In this document: one piece after another, positions 41,896 through 51,892 of the stretch
Layout: every line of letters starts with the position of its first letter
Numbering within the stretch: the stretch's first letter is position 1
Assembly: GCA_030601745.1 (NCBI GenBank)
Contig: JAUWBI010000008.1
Location: 1-64,000 of the forward strand
DNA: 64,000 bases
Origin: Phycisphaerae bacterium
GTDB lineage: Bacteria; Planctomycetota; Phycisphaerae; Sedimentisphaerales; Anaerobacaceae
Direction: 5' to 3'
The notes under the pieces: generated by a model
Database searches by the model: none
What the model was told of the DNA's origin: nothing
The model's input: only the letters and a program-made list of their open reading frames with translations
Made by a program: the position numbers and the translations under genes

Positions 41896-43218
41896 TTGGC
41901 AGTTCGGGAAGTCGAAAACATTTTCGCTGATATACTTGAGCGTGCAAAAGCGCTTGACCCGGCCAATGCCCGCAAGTGGTTCGAGAAGCTAACTGCCTTA
42001 CATTTGGACGGCGGTTCACTCGGTGTTGGCTGTCCCAATGAGGCAACCGCGCAGTTTTTGTGCGATAATTGCAAAAGCAGCTTCACTCGTGCCGCTCAAC
42101 AGGTAACCGGCCATCTTGTTACCGTAGATTTCAGCGTTGACCACGACGAGAAATCTCCGCGCCGGTCTCGACTCTCCAGGCCCGGGCTTAAACTACATCC
42201 TGATTATACCTTTGATAATTTTGTAGTGGGGCCGAGTAACCGCCTCGCTCACGCAAGCTGTGTTGCGGTGAGTCAGTCGCCGGGCAATACCTACAATCCG
42301 CTTTTTCTTTACGGCAGTTCCGGTCTGGGCAAGACCCACCTTTTGCACGCTGTTTGCTGCGAGGCCGGGCAAAAATTTGATGAGGCGGTAATTCAGTTGT
42401 TAAGCTGCGAAGATTTCGTCAACAGGTTTATCAGGGCGATTGAGAAAGGAAATTTGGCCGGCTTTCAAAGCCAGTTTCGCACTGTCGATACACTGGTAAT
42501 CGACGACATTCAGTTCCTGCGCGAGCGTGAGCAAAGTCAGGAAGAATTCTTCCACACCTTTAATGCCCTTTACAACAACGGCAAACAAATCATCCTCAGC
42601 GCCGACAGCCCGCCGGGCAAGATACCTTCGCTGGAGGAGCGTCTTATCAGCAGATTTAACTGGGGTCTGGTTGCGAGAATCGACCCACCAAGCTACGAGA
42701 CAAGAGTTGCAATCGTGCAAAAGAAAGCCCACCTTCGGGGCCTGAGTATATCCGATGAGATAGCTGAGTACATTGCCCGCAAAGTGCACGCAAATATCAG
42801 GGAACTGGAGGGCGCTCTGACAAGTCTCTACGCCGTAGCGACCACTACGGGCAAGGAAATTACGCTTGAATTGGCCCAGAGGGCTCTGGAAGGGCAAATT
42901 AAATCAGCGGCCAGATATATAAGTATTACCGATATTATCGAAGTGGTAACGAGCCATTTTGACGTTCGCCTTGCGGATTTGCAGAGCAAAAAACGCAGCC
43001 AGAGCATTACCGAGCCGCGCCAGATTTGCATGTATTTGGCCAGAAATTTAACCAAACACAGCCTCGAAGAAATTGGCGGCCATTTGGGGGGGCGGGACCA
43101 TACAACCGTTATGCACGCCTGCAGTAAAATTGGCGAGTGCGAGCGCTCCGACCCGCAAATGCACGCATTGCTGGCCGAATTGACAAAACAAATCACACAA
43201 ACCTCGCAAGCCACGTAA
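41896..43218 (+). CDS. dnaA: Chromosomal replication initiator DnaA
   Basis: 440 residues from a TTG start with a strong ribosome site (AAAGGAGG). Domain I ~1-80; short linker; AAA+ domain from ~115 with YTFDNFVVGPSNRLAHA, Walker A GSSGLGKTHLLHAV near 141, Walker B TLVIDDIQFL; C-terminal DNA-binding signature EEIGGHLGGRDHTTVMHACSKI. It opens the origin and binds DnaA boxes. dnaN and gyrB are not beside it, so this may not mark oriC. Confidence 0.95.
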   Translation: MAVREVENIFADILERAKALDPANARKWFEKLTALHLDGGSLGVGCPNEATAQFLCDNCKSSFTRAAQQVTGHLVTVDFSVDHDEKSPRRSRLSRPGLKLHPDYTFDNFVVGPSNRLAHASCVAVSQSPGNTYNPLFLYGSSGLGKTHLLHAVCCEAGQKFDEAVIQLLSCEDFVNRFIRAIEKGNLAGFQSQFRTVDTLVIDDIQFLREREQSQEEFFHTFNALYNNGKQIILSADSPPGKIPSLEERLISRFNWGLVARIDPPSYETRVAIVQKKAHLRGLSISDEIAEYIARKVHANIRELEGALTSLYAVATTTGKEITLELAQRALEGQIKSAARYISITDIIEVVTSHFDVRLADLQSKKRSQSITEPRQICMYLARNLTKHSLEEIGGHLGGRDHTTVMHACSKIGECERSDPQMHALLAELTKQITQTSQAT

Positions 43219-43254
43219 GGCCAATAGCCAGTTTACGGGGCAGGCTTAAACGCC

Positions 43255-43282
43255 AAAAAAAACTGTGAAAAAATTCACAGCC
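43255..43282 (-). terminator. Rho-independent terminator of PEP-CTERM gene 1
   Basis: On the minus strand the stem CTGTGAA-TTTT-TTCACAG (43263-43280) is followed by eight T. It shares AAAGGGCTGTGA with the terminators near 1.28 and 44.24 kb. Confidence 0.8.
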
Positions 43283-43312
43283 CTTTCATTCGTAGCTAAA
43301 GCCAACTCTAAC

Positions 43313-43960
43313 TCAAGCCCTGCGTTTTCTTAACAAAGCCAATGCGCCTAAACCAAGCAGAAATATCGTGGCCGGCTCGGGGACTGCGATGGCCGCTTCG
43401 CTTGAGCCGTCAGGCAGGGCAATAATATGGACACCGATACGCAAAACGCCGGTATCCAATTCATCAATCACACTTTGAAATGAGCCGCCATTGATTAAAT
43501 CGAAAGTAATGGTAGCCCATTCGCCGGGGTTGACGCCGCTATGCGGCCGGGGCGCATCACTACCGATAGAGAATCCGTCTGCGGTCTCAAAGGGCGGGTC
43601 AAGCAATCTGCCGGCTGGCAAATTACCTGGAGTTGCGGTCTGACTGAAAGATGTTCCGGCCCCCTCAGTTATGTCCGTAGTGTCCAAAAGCGAGCCACCA
43701 TCAAAATAAATCCTTGCGATAGAAGAATTGATCAGGCTTTCATTATAAAATGTAAAATCAACCTGGCCTTGGCCCTCAGACACTTCAACGTACAGGTCCA
43801 AATCAGGACTGTTATAGTAACTGCCGTTATTGGTAAAGACCTCAAGCGGGTAAACCACGGCAGCGTGCGAAACACTGACCGGTAGGCCTAATACAGTGAC
43901 CACCAGGAAAGTAACCGCTAAATACCTTCTCCTCACTTTTTTCCCCGCACTCTTTTGCAC
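43313..43960 (-). CDS. PEP-CTERM sorted exported protein 1
   Basis: 215 residues from GTG 43960 with a signal peptide (YLAVTFLVVTVLGLPVSVSHA). The body is a small beta-rich domain (GQVDFTFYNESLINSSIARIYFDGGSLLD). The C-terminus is a textbook PEP-CTERM sorting signal: VPEPATIFLLGLGALALLRKRRA. An exosortase would cut it and attach it to the envelope. No exosortase gene is in the window. Function of the body is unknown. Confidence 0.85.
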   Translation of the reverse strand: MQKSAGKKVRRRYLAVTFLVVTVLGLPVSVSHAAVVYPLEVFTNNGSYYNSPDLDLYVEVSEGQGQVDFTFYNESLINSSIARIYFDGGSLLDTTDITEGAGTSFSQTATPGNLPAGRLLDPPFETADGFSIGSDAPRPHSGVNPGEWATITFDLINGGSFQSVIDELDTGVLRIGVHIIALPDGSSEAAIAVPEPATIFLLGLGALALLRKRRA

Positions 43961-44225
43961 GTTACCACTAAATCCTCATTCGTGCAGATAAAATCTTTAG
44001 TTTATGAGTATGCTTTACGCACCTTAAAAACCATTATATATCGGATATGGGGGTAAAGTCAAGAAGAAACGCATCGCCAGGCCACGAAAACCTAAGCGTC
44101 CGATAATTAGCGAATTAGCTTGCCGAATTCGTGGTTATTGAATACCAGCTTTCCGCGAGTCCTGTGGGAATAGGAGAATTGACACGAACAAAAAGTTTGC
44201 GAAATTTTACTAAGTAGAGGCAAAT

Positions 44226-44254
44226 AAAAAAGCTGTGAGAAAGCTCACAGCCTT
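44226..44254 (-). terminator. Rho-independent terminator of PEP-CTERM gene 2
   Basis: On the minus strand the stem GCTGTGAG-CTTT-CTCACAGC (44232-44251) is followed by six T. Confidence 0.8.
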
Positions 44255-44282
44255 TCAATTCACAACCAAAGCTAATCCTAAT

Positions 44283-44924
44283 TTATTGCCTGCGTTTTCT
44301 CAGCAAAGCCAATGCGCCGAGACCGAGCAGAAATACTGTGGCCGGCTCAGGGATTGGCCCCGGAATGAGCCCAACGTCACCTTCTCCGCCTCCGGAGGCG
44401 GTTGCACTTACCTGCGTGTAACCCGGGGCAACGGCAATGTAATAAACCAGCGAATACTCACCAGGGTCCAACGTGCAGTACGGGTCGAAGAAATTTCCGC
44501 TGTAGGTGTAAATGACCGCCTGAGCGGGGCCAGAGTACCCGTAAAGATATGGGTCTTGATGGTCGTCCACGTTGTATCCTGCGGGCACGACATCGCTTGT
44601 CCAGCCAACGGTGTTGATGGGGGCTAAGTGTGGATTGCCAACGGAGAAGTAGTCGACCGAGATGGTTTCTGCGCCGTCGCAATCGAGCAAATATATAAAT
44701 AACATTTCGCCCGGATCAAGCGCCAAATTTCCGGGTAGTGAGGCGCTGGTGTTGTCAAAGACATACGAAAATATCGTCAGGGCCCAAGGAGTCTGAAGGC
44801 CGGCAAAGTCCTCGTTGTCTTGTGTGTAAATTGGGTCGCCGCCGATGACAGGTGCAGGTAAACCACTTGCGGGAACAGTTACGATGAAAACGATTGCGGT
44901 TAGAACTGTAGCTAACTTACTCAT
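44283..44924 (-). CDS. PEP-CTERM sorted exported protein 2
   Basis: 213 residues; signal peptide MSKLATVLTAIVFIVTVPASGLPAP; body with a jelly-roll-like composition (VFDNTSASLPGNLALDPGEMLFIYLLDCDG, YSLVYYIAVAPGYTQVSATASG); C-terminal sorting signal IPEPATVFLLGLGALALLRKRRQ. It is nearly identical in the sorting tail to its neighbour but unlike it in the body. Ribosome site AGGAGGA. Its terminator and that of gene 1 share sequence. Confidence 0.85.
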   Translation of the reverse strand: MSKLATVLTAIVFIVTVPASGLPAPVIGGDPIYTQDNEDFAGLQTPWALTIFSYVFDNTSASLPGNLALDPGEMLFIYLLDCDGAETISVDYFSVGNPHLAPINTVGWTSDVVPAGYNVDDHQDPYLYGYSGPAQAVIYTYSGNFFDPYCTLDPGEYSLVYYIAVAPGYTQVSATASGGGEGDVGLIPGPIPEPATVFLLGLGALALLRKRRQ

Positions 44925-45232
44925 TACTCCTCCTATTCCTTACATTATTTCACCACGTCTCTACTCCAAAAGAGACAAACTTCCCTGGTGGACGATACCC
45001 AAGGGTATACGTATACTCTCAATAGATACTCTCTATTAAATAACATTCTACATTGGACGTTGCGGCAAAGTCAATGAAAAAAATGAAAAAATTCTTAAAA
45101 TTTTTTATTTTTTTTGCTGGAACAGGTAGTTTTTTCCAGAAAGCGTATTTTTGGGCTAAAAAGCCCGTGTTGGTTTTTTAAGTTGCGCAGCCGGATTCGG
45201 CCTGAAAACCGTATTTTAGCATTGAGGCAGGA

Positions 45233-45973
45233 TTATTTTTTTCCCGGTTCCGGAACCGGCAGGCCGAGTTCGGCTAAAACTTTTTTCATATCCTCCCAGA
45301 CTCTTTTACGGTTCTCCTCTGAGTAATTCCGCAGCAGATAGGCGGTATGATACGTCGGCATAAGCTTTATAGGTGCTCTGCCGAGGCCGGCGTAGTATTC
45401 GTGGAATTGCCCCCGCAATTGACCTATCGACTTGTTGGTGTTTAACAGCGTTCTGGCTGCGGGAGCACCCAGAGCCACAATAATCTGAGGATTTATTATC
45501 TCAATCTGCCTTTGAAGGGAGGGAAAACAGCTTATTATCTCGTCAGCGCGGGGGTCGCGATTTTCCGGCGGGCGGCATTTCAAGATATTGGCTATAAAGA
45601 CATCGCTTCGTTTTAGCCCCATAGCTGCGATTACCTTATCCAATAGTTTTCCGGCTCTTCCGACAAAAGGTCGGCCCTGGGCATCTTCATCAGCTCCGGG
45701 TGCTTCGCCAACAAAGAGTATGCGAGCGTTTGCATTACCCTCACCCGGCACGGCATTGGTCCGCAGTGACCCCAGGTCGCACTTACGGCATCGGTGAACT
45801 TCGTCGGCGATTTTTTCAAGCTCCCCGGCTGCCTCGGCGGCAGCCGCATTGTCCTGTTGCTCCGGCTGTTGGGGCACTGAGTTTTTACCTTTGACCGCAA
45901 AGCCGCCGGTAAAAAAATCCTCCATCTCAGCGTGCTGCCGAATGACCTTATTAATGTCCACGTCTTTTTCCAT
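45233..45973 (-). CDS. Family 4 uracil-DNA glycosylase (iron-sulfur)
   Basis: 246 residues from ATG 45973; the ORF-track start would overlap the upstream gene. It excises uracil from DNA. The 4Fe-4S ligands are visible: CRKC and KCRPPENRDPRADEIISC. Catalytic motifs GEAPGADEDAQGRPFVGRAG and LMPTYHTAYLLR match family 4. N-terminal ~75 residues are a Glu/Gln/Ala-rich linker. It lies downstream of the guaA-type gene on the same strand. Confidence 0.9.
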   Translation of the reverse strand: MEKDVDINKVIRQHAEMEDFFTGGFAVKGKNSVPQQPEQQDNAAAAEAAGELEKIADEVHRCRKCDLGSLRTNAVPGEGNANARILFVGEAPGADEDAQGRPFVGRAGKLLDKVIAAMGLKRSDVFIANILKCRPPENRDPRADEIISCFPSLQRQIEIINPQIIVALGAPAARTLLNTNKSIGQLRGQFHEYYAGLGRAPIKLMPTYHTAYLLRNYSEENRKRVWEDMKKVLAELGLPVPEPGKK

Positions 45974-46178
45974 CGCGGCCAATTGTAATGGCATCTCTGA
46001 AGTTACGCAATAAAAAAGGCGTCTGCTGAACCTGTATGTATTGTTACAGACCGTCCTGTGATTTTCTGTGAAAAAGGATGGTAAAAATCTAACGGGCCTT
46101 AACGCAAAACTAACAAGCCGGAGGCCACAGTTTCTCACACGCTTATCTGACTTGCCTGGGAAATACTCAGGCGTACGC

Positions 46179-47111
46179 TCAAACATATTCAATAGTTGCA
46201 GGGGGTTTTGGCGTCAAATCGTATAGGCAGCGGTTGACCCCTTTTATTTTGGTGATTCGCTCAGAAATCCGGTTGAGCTTGTCCCAGGGGAGGGGAGTAA
46301 CAGTTGCGGTTCGGGCATCGACGCTCTCGATGCAGCGAACCACAATTATCTGCCCGAATTCCCGTTTATTATCTCGTATCCCCGTCGCCCGGTCGTTCAG
46401 CAGGACTGCCATATACTGAAACGCTCCGCTGTCGGCAAGTTCTTCTTCCACAATAGCCGTGGCGGTGCGCACGGTTTCGAGCCGATTTAGAGTTACTTCG
46501 CCGACAATTCGTGTTGCCAGCGCCGGGCCGGGAAAAGGAATCCGCTGCGAGATTTCCGCCGGTAACTTTAGAAACTTAGTTACCTCGCGAACATCGTCTT
46601 TTCGCAAGGTCTTGAGCGGCTCGATTACCGAGTACCCGTAAGCCTCCTTCGGGTCAATGCCGATCTGGGCCAGAATATTGTGCTGACGTTTGATTCCCGC
46701 TACGGTCTCTTCGATATCAGTAAGAATGGTGCCGTGCAGTAAAAACTTTGCATTCGATTCCCTGACAAGCCGGCTGAAGACCTTTGAGTAAAATGTATCC
46801 GTGATGGCCTGTCGTTTCTTCTCGGGGTCTGTCAAACCGGCCAACGCAGAAAGGAACTCTTCCCGGGCGTCCACCAATTCCACGTCAATACCCATTTCGG
46901 CGAAAACCTTAACAACCCGCTCGGGTTCACCTTCGCGCATCAGGGCATTATCAACAAAGATAGTTCTCAATTGGCCACCCAGGGCACGGTGTCCGAGCAC
47001 TGTAACGAGGGAGCTGTCCACCCCGCCGCTCAGCGCGTTAATCGCCTTTGCCTCTCCGACCGTCTTCTTAATGTGAGCGATTTGCTCTTCGGTAAATTTT
47101 TTGCAATCCAT
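46179..47111 (-). CDS. guaAb: GMP synthase ATP-pyrophosphatase subunit (GuaAb type)
   Basis: 310 residues: only the ATP-PPase and dimerisation domains, without the glutaminase domain of a full GuaA (~510-525 residues). P-loop SGGVDSS at 28-34; GTILTDIEETV; ISQRIPFPGPALATRIVGEVT; C-terminal LTPKPPATIEYV. It makes GMP from XMP and ammonia. A split enzyme is known mainly in archaea; the glutaminase partner is not in the window. Ribosome site AAGGAG. Confidence 0.88.
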   Translation of the reverse strand: MDCKKFTEEQIAHIKKTVGEAKAINALSGGVDSSLVTVLGHRALGGQLRTIFVDNALMREGEPERVVKVFAEMGIDVELVDAREEFLSALAGLTDPEKKRQAITDTFYSKVFSRLVRESNAKFLLHGTILTDIEETVAGIKRQHNILAQIGIDPKEAYGYSVIEPLKTLRKDDVREVTKFLKLPAEISQRIPFPGPALATRIVGEVTLNRLETVRTATAIVEEELADSGAFQYMAVLLNDRATGIRDNKREFGQIIVVRCIESVDARTATVTPLPWDKLNRISERITKIKGVNRCLYDLTPKPPATIEYV

Positions 47112-47240
47112 TTTTCATCTCCTTACAACCATTTCTCAACTGACACTAAAAGCAACTTGAATACTAAAGTGCGTGAATCTAACACTTCTAACCAGAACCG
47201 TCGAGCGCTGCAAAATGGGAACCCAATATAAGTAGTCAAT

Positions 47241-48011
47241 TTAAAGATTCACTGGTATTCGGCGCTGGGCCAGGTACTCTTTCATTTGCCTTATAGTGTA
47301 TTTGCCGAAGTGTGCGATTGAGGCCACAAGAACGGCGTCCGCACCTGCCTCAACAATGGCCTGGTATAAGTGTTCAAGTGTCCCGGCGCCGCCGGATGCG
47401 ATTACAGGCAGATTCACCGCATCGGCTGTCGCTTTGGTCATTGGGATATCATATCCGGCCTGTGTGCCATCAGCGTCCATACTTGTCGGCAGGATTGCGC
47501 CGGCCCCTAAATCCTCAACCCTTTTTGCCCACTCGACAGCGTCAATGCCTGCGCCCTCCGTACCGCCGCTGACCATAACTTCAAACCCCGAAGGCAATTT
47601 GGAATTACTACGGGTATCTATCGCAATAGTGATTTTCTCGCTGCCGAATTTATCTGCCGCTTCTTTAACTAAATCGGGATTACGCACAGCGGCGGTATTG
47701 ATAGATACTTTTGATACGCCCATATCCATCAACTCTTCAATTGCCTGACAGTTTCTGATTCCTCCGCCGACGGTCAACGGCACTGTCGATGGCATTGCCT
47801 CGACGGTTCTTTTGACCGCATCAAGGAGGGTTTTTCTGTTTTCAACGGTCGCCGTGATATCCAGAAATACTAATTCGTCGGCTCCAGCGGCGCAGTAAGC
47901 GGCGGCATTCTCCGCTGGGTCGCCCACGTCTTTTAGCCGAACAAAGTTGATGCCTTTAACCAATCGGCCGTCTTTTACATCCAAGCACGGAATGATTCTT
48001 CTGTAATCCAT
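47241..48011 (-). CDS. hisF: Imidazole glycerol phosphate synthase, cyclase subunit HisF
   Basis: 256 residues, usual length. It closes the imidazole ring in histidine synthesis using ammonia from HisH. Catalytic Asp residues lie in PCLDVKDGRLVKG and TIAIDTRSN; phosphate-binding loops VGGGIRN and ASGGAGTLEH are present. hisH is not adjacent. It may be cotranscribed with guaAb, 129 bases downstream. Confidence 0.95.
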   Translation of the reverse strand: MDYRRIIPCLDVKDGRLVKGINFVRLKDVGDPAENAAAYCAAGADELVFLDITATVENRKTLLDAVKRTVEAMPSTVPLTVGGGIRNCQAIEELMDMGVSKVSINTAAVRNPDLVKEAADKFGSEKITIAIDTRSNSKLPSGFEVMVSGGTEGAGIDAVEWAKRVEDLGAGAILPTSMDADGTQAGYDIPMTKATADAVNLPVIASGGAGTLEHLYQAIVEAGADAVLVASIAHFGKYTIRQMKEYLAQRRIPVNL

Positions 48012-48095
48012 ATCGTTTCTCTTCTGAATTGGCTGATACTGATTAAAATTTTTATTTGGCAGTTTAGAGTTTACTACCAGGCCTTTTTACACTAA

Positions 48096-48148
48096 GGTCC
48101 TGCACCGGCATTGCATTTGCAACTTTGATAAAGCCGGCAATTTTGGAG
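48096..48148 (-). pseudogene. Duplicated 3' end of gdhA
   Basis: A 39-base segment (48108-48146) matches the true gdhA end (48751-48789) at 37 positions. The minus strand reads [17 protein letters not shown] against [18 protein letters not shown] in gdhA. The two copies are direct repeats that bracket the zinc-ribbon ORF. Confidence 0.75.
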
Positions 48149-48154
48149 CAACAG

Positions 48155-48697
48155 TTACTTTTCTTCAGAAGGTGCCATAAAAAGCATCTCTACATCCTTA
48201 ATCACCTTCGCATAACACTTGTCAACGCTTTTCACCATTTCATGAGGAACAATCTTTATTTTGGATTTTAAGGACTTACACTCCTGGTTGAAATAGTCTT
48301 GTAAGATGGCAATTTTTTCCCGGGGAAGCTGTCTCCTCTCATCAATAGGTCGGCATCCTAAAGCTATACAAATCCGTGTGACTTCCGGTTCAAGTTCTCG
48401 GCTTAAGATATCCACTTCACATGTTTCATCACATCTCGTACACATCATCAGCCCCACCAATTCATCAAACTTCACCAGGGTGCCGCATCTGGTGCACTTG
48501 AGGTCAAAATGAAAAGTAGAGTCTCCTTCCATGAAATTCCAGAAATGACCTTCCTCATAACACGGTTCCAAAGGCGGCTTATTATGAAAGGTAAAGCAGG
48601 TAGATACCTTTCCGCAATGAAAACATTTTTTCATCACAATCAAACCGCTGGCAACATTAACCATTTCCCAGAAGTGTGAGCATTTTTCTTTTTGCAC
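48155..48697 (-). CDS. Unknown 180-aa zinc-ribbon protein
   Basis: It starts at GTG 48697. There are three Cys-pair sets: CFHCG, CTRCG and CTRCD, plus other Cys/His residues (HFWEMVN, CYEEGHFWNFM), so it probably binds one or two zinc ions. The C-terminal half is a charged helix region (QLPREKIAILQDYFNQECKSLKSK). There is no signal peptide and no recognised family. It is bracketed by gdhA 3' ends, suggesting it arrived as a unit. Function unknown. Confidence 0.65.
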   Translation of the reverse strand: MQKEKCSHFWEMVNVASGLIVMKKCFHCGKVSTCFTFHNKPPLEPCYEEGHFWNFMEGDSTFHFDLKCTRCGTLVKFDELVGLMMCTRCDETCEVDILSRELEPEVTRICIALGCRPIDERRQLPREKIAILQDYFNQECKSLKSKIKIVPHEMVKSVDKCYAKVIKDVEMLFMAPSEEK

Positions 48698-48730
48698 ATC
48701 TGCCCCACTTTAATAATGAGCCGGGTCTTT

Positions 48731-50095
<1,365 letters not shown>

Positions 50096-50251
50096 TTAAG
50101 ATTTTTGTTTTCCACGACTGTTATAATAAGTTAAACTAATAGCGCAACCATACAATTGCCCTGGAAACGGCAGGCAGATACAGTAATATACTATTTTGGC
50201 GGCTCGACACAAAGGATTAAATAATAATATAATCTATCAGGACAACTTATA

Positions 50252-51136
50252 ATGCATATAGAAACACTAAAGATATTCTGCGATTTAGCTGACTTGCGGA
50301 GCTTTTCAAAGACCGCTGAAAAGCATCTTCTAAGTCAATCGGCGGTCTCCCAGCAGCTTGCGCAACTGGAACTTGCTCATAAGTGCCAGTTAATCGACCG
50401 AAAGAAAAGGCCCATCGAACTTACAAAGGCGGGCCAATTACTTTACAAGGCCGCCACAGATATGCTTGAAAGATACGAACAGCTAAAAAGTGAGCTGAAT
50501 GCTATGAAATCCTCAACCGGCAGCAGAATAAATGTAGCTGCAATTTTCAGTATCGGAATGCACACTCTGCCGGACTACGTTAAAAAATTTATGGTCAGTT
50601 ACCCAAATGTTAATGTTCATATTGAATACTTTAGCGCCGACAGAATCTATGAGCTGGTTTTGGCCGGCGACATCGATATCGGTCTTGTAGCTGTTCCGAA
50701 AAGAGACAAGCGGCTCGATGTGTATGACTTTGAGGATGAGCCGCTGGTTCTGGCCTGCAGCCCGAAGCATCCTTTATCACACGAATCGCAGGTCGATATT
50801 CATAAATTGCAATTTGAAAGGTTCATCGGCTTTGAGAAAGATGTCCCTACACGGATGTGGATAGACAATATTTTACAGCGTTATAGTATTGTTGTCCGCC
50901 CGGTGATGGAATTCGATAATATCGAAACCATCAAACGAGCAGTGGAGATAAACTCAGGGATAAGCATATTGCCGGAGACCGCAATACTTCAGGAAGTCGG
51001 CAGCGGAACAATAAAGGCGATTGGGTTTTCGAATGAGAGTTTTGTCAGGCCGACGGGTATAATCGTCCGCAAAAACAAGCTTCTGGGCCAGGCCGGACGA
51101 TACTTTATCGAGCTGCTTCGCAAAAAAGCTAAATAA
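50252..51136 (+). CDS. LysR-family transcriptional regulator
   Basis: 294 residues. N-terminal winged helix-turn-helix (LADLRSFSKTAEKHLLSQSAVSQQLAQLE) and a C-terminal periplasmic-binding-like effector domain (VLAGDIDIGLVAVPKRDKRLDVYDFEDEPLVLACSPKHPL). It is divergent from gdhA across a 177-base gap. Such pairs are usually regulator and target, so control of gdhA by a nitrogen or carbon signal is likely but not shown. Confidence 0.9.
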   Translation: MHIETLKIFCDLADLRSFSKTAEKHLLSQSAVSQQLAQLELAHKCQLIDRKKRPIELTKAGQLLYKAATDMLERYEQLKSELNAMKSSTGSRINVAAIFSIGMHTLPDYVKKFMVSYPNVNVHIEYFSADRIYELVLAGDIDIGLVAVPKRDKRLDVYDFEDEPLVLACSPKHPLSHESQVDIHKLQFERFIGFEKDVPTRMWIDNILQRYSIVVRPVMEFDNIETIKRAVEINSGISILPETAILQEVGSGTIKAIGFSNESFVRPTGIIVRKNKLLGQAGRYFIELLRKKAK

Positions 51137-51240
51137 AAAATAGCGTATGGCGTAGGAATAATCTTCAATTTATGACTTCCGATTGAAAACCGGAAATCTT
51201 CATACGCAATACGATATACGCGATACGATATACGAATACT

Positions 51241-51831
51241 ATGTTAATTAAAGCTGTAATATTTGATCTGGACGGCACAATAACGCAGCCTTACTTTGAC
51301 TTTGACGCCATTCGCGAAGAAATGGGGTTAGAGAAAGACTCCGGGCCGGTCCTGGAGTCGATGGAGAAAATGACGCCGCAGCAGCGGCAGAGCGCTGAGG
51401 AAATACTGCATTTTCACGAGAGGCGGGCGGTAACGCAATCCCGCCTCAACGCCGGTGCAAAACAAACACTTTCGGCACTTCGCAAGGCCGGTATTCATAT
51501 CGGGATATTGACGCGTAACAAGCGAAACAATGCTCTGGCTATTGCCAAAAAGCACGGCTTGAAATTCGAGATAATCGTTGATAGAGAGGACGGGCCGGTC
51601 AAACCCGATGCCTTCGGCGTGCTGCGAATATGTGAGCAATTCGCCGTTATGCCGGAGGAAACTCTGCTGGTGGGTGATTATCTTTTCGATTTGCTCTGCG
51701 CAAAAGCCGCAGGCGCCGTTGCGGTGCTGCTGGCCAATAACAGCAGGGCTGCCGAGTTTGCCGGGTATGCGGATTTTACTGTTGAAAAAATCGGCCAGAT
51801 ACTTCAAATTGTCGAAGATAAGAAAAGTTAA
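51241..51831 (+). CDS. HAD-family phosphatase
   Basis: 196 residues. Motif I VIFDLDGTITQPYFDF, motif II ILTRNKRN, a Lys in DGPVKPDAFGVL (motif III), motif IV VGDYLFDLLCAKAAG. It resembles phosphoglycolate phosphatase; the exact substrate is not known. It has no good ribosome site; short 'atacgatatacg' repeats precede it. Confidence 0.85.
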   Translation: MLIKAVIFDLDGTITQPYFDFDAIREEMGLEKDSGPVLESMEKMTPQQRQSAEEILHFHERRAVTQSRLNAGAKQTLSALRKAGIHIGILTRNKRNNALAIAKKHGLKFEIIVDREDGPVKPDAFGVLRICEQFAVMPEETLLVGDYLFDLLCAKAAGAVAVLLANNSRAAEFAGYADFTVEKIGQILQIVEDKKS

Positions 51832-51892
51832 CCGCAGAGAGCGCAGAGAAAATAGAATTAAAAAGACAAAAAATATAAAGGAAGGTTGGCTA

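Noticed and set aside
44235-44627. Plus-strand 130-aa ORF over PEP-CTERM gene 2
   Set aside because: It overlaps the real gene antisense and begins in the terminator hairpin.
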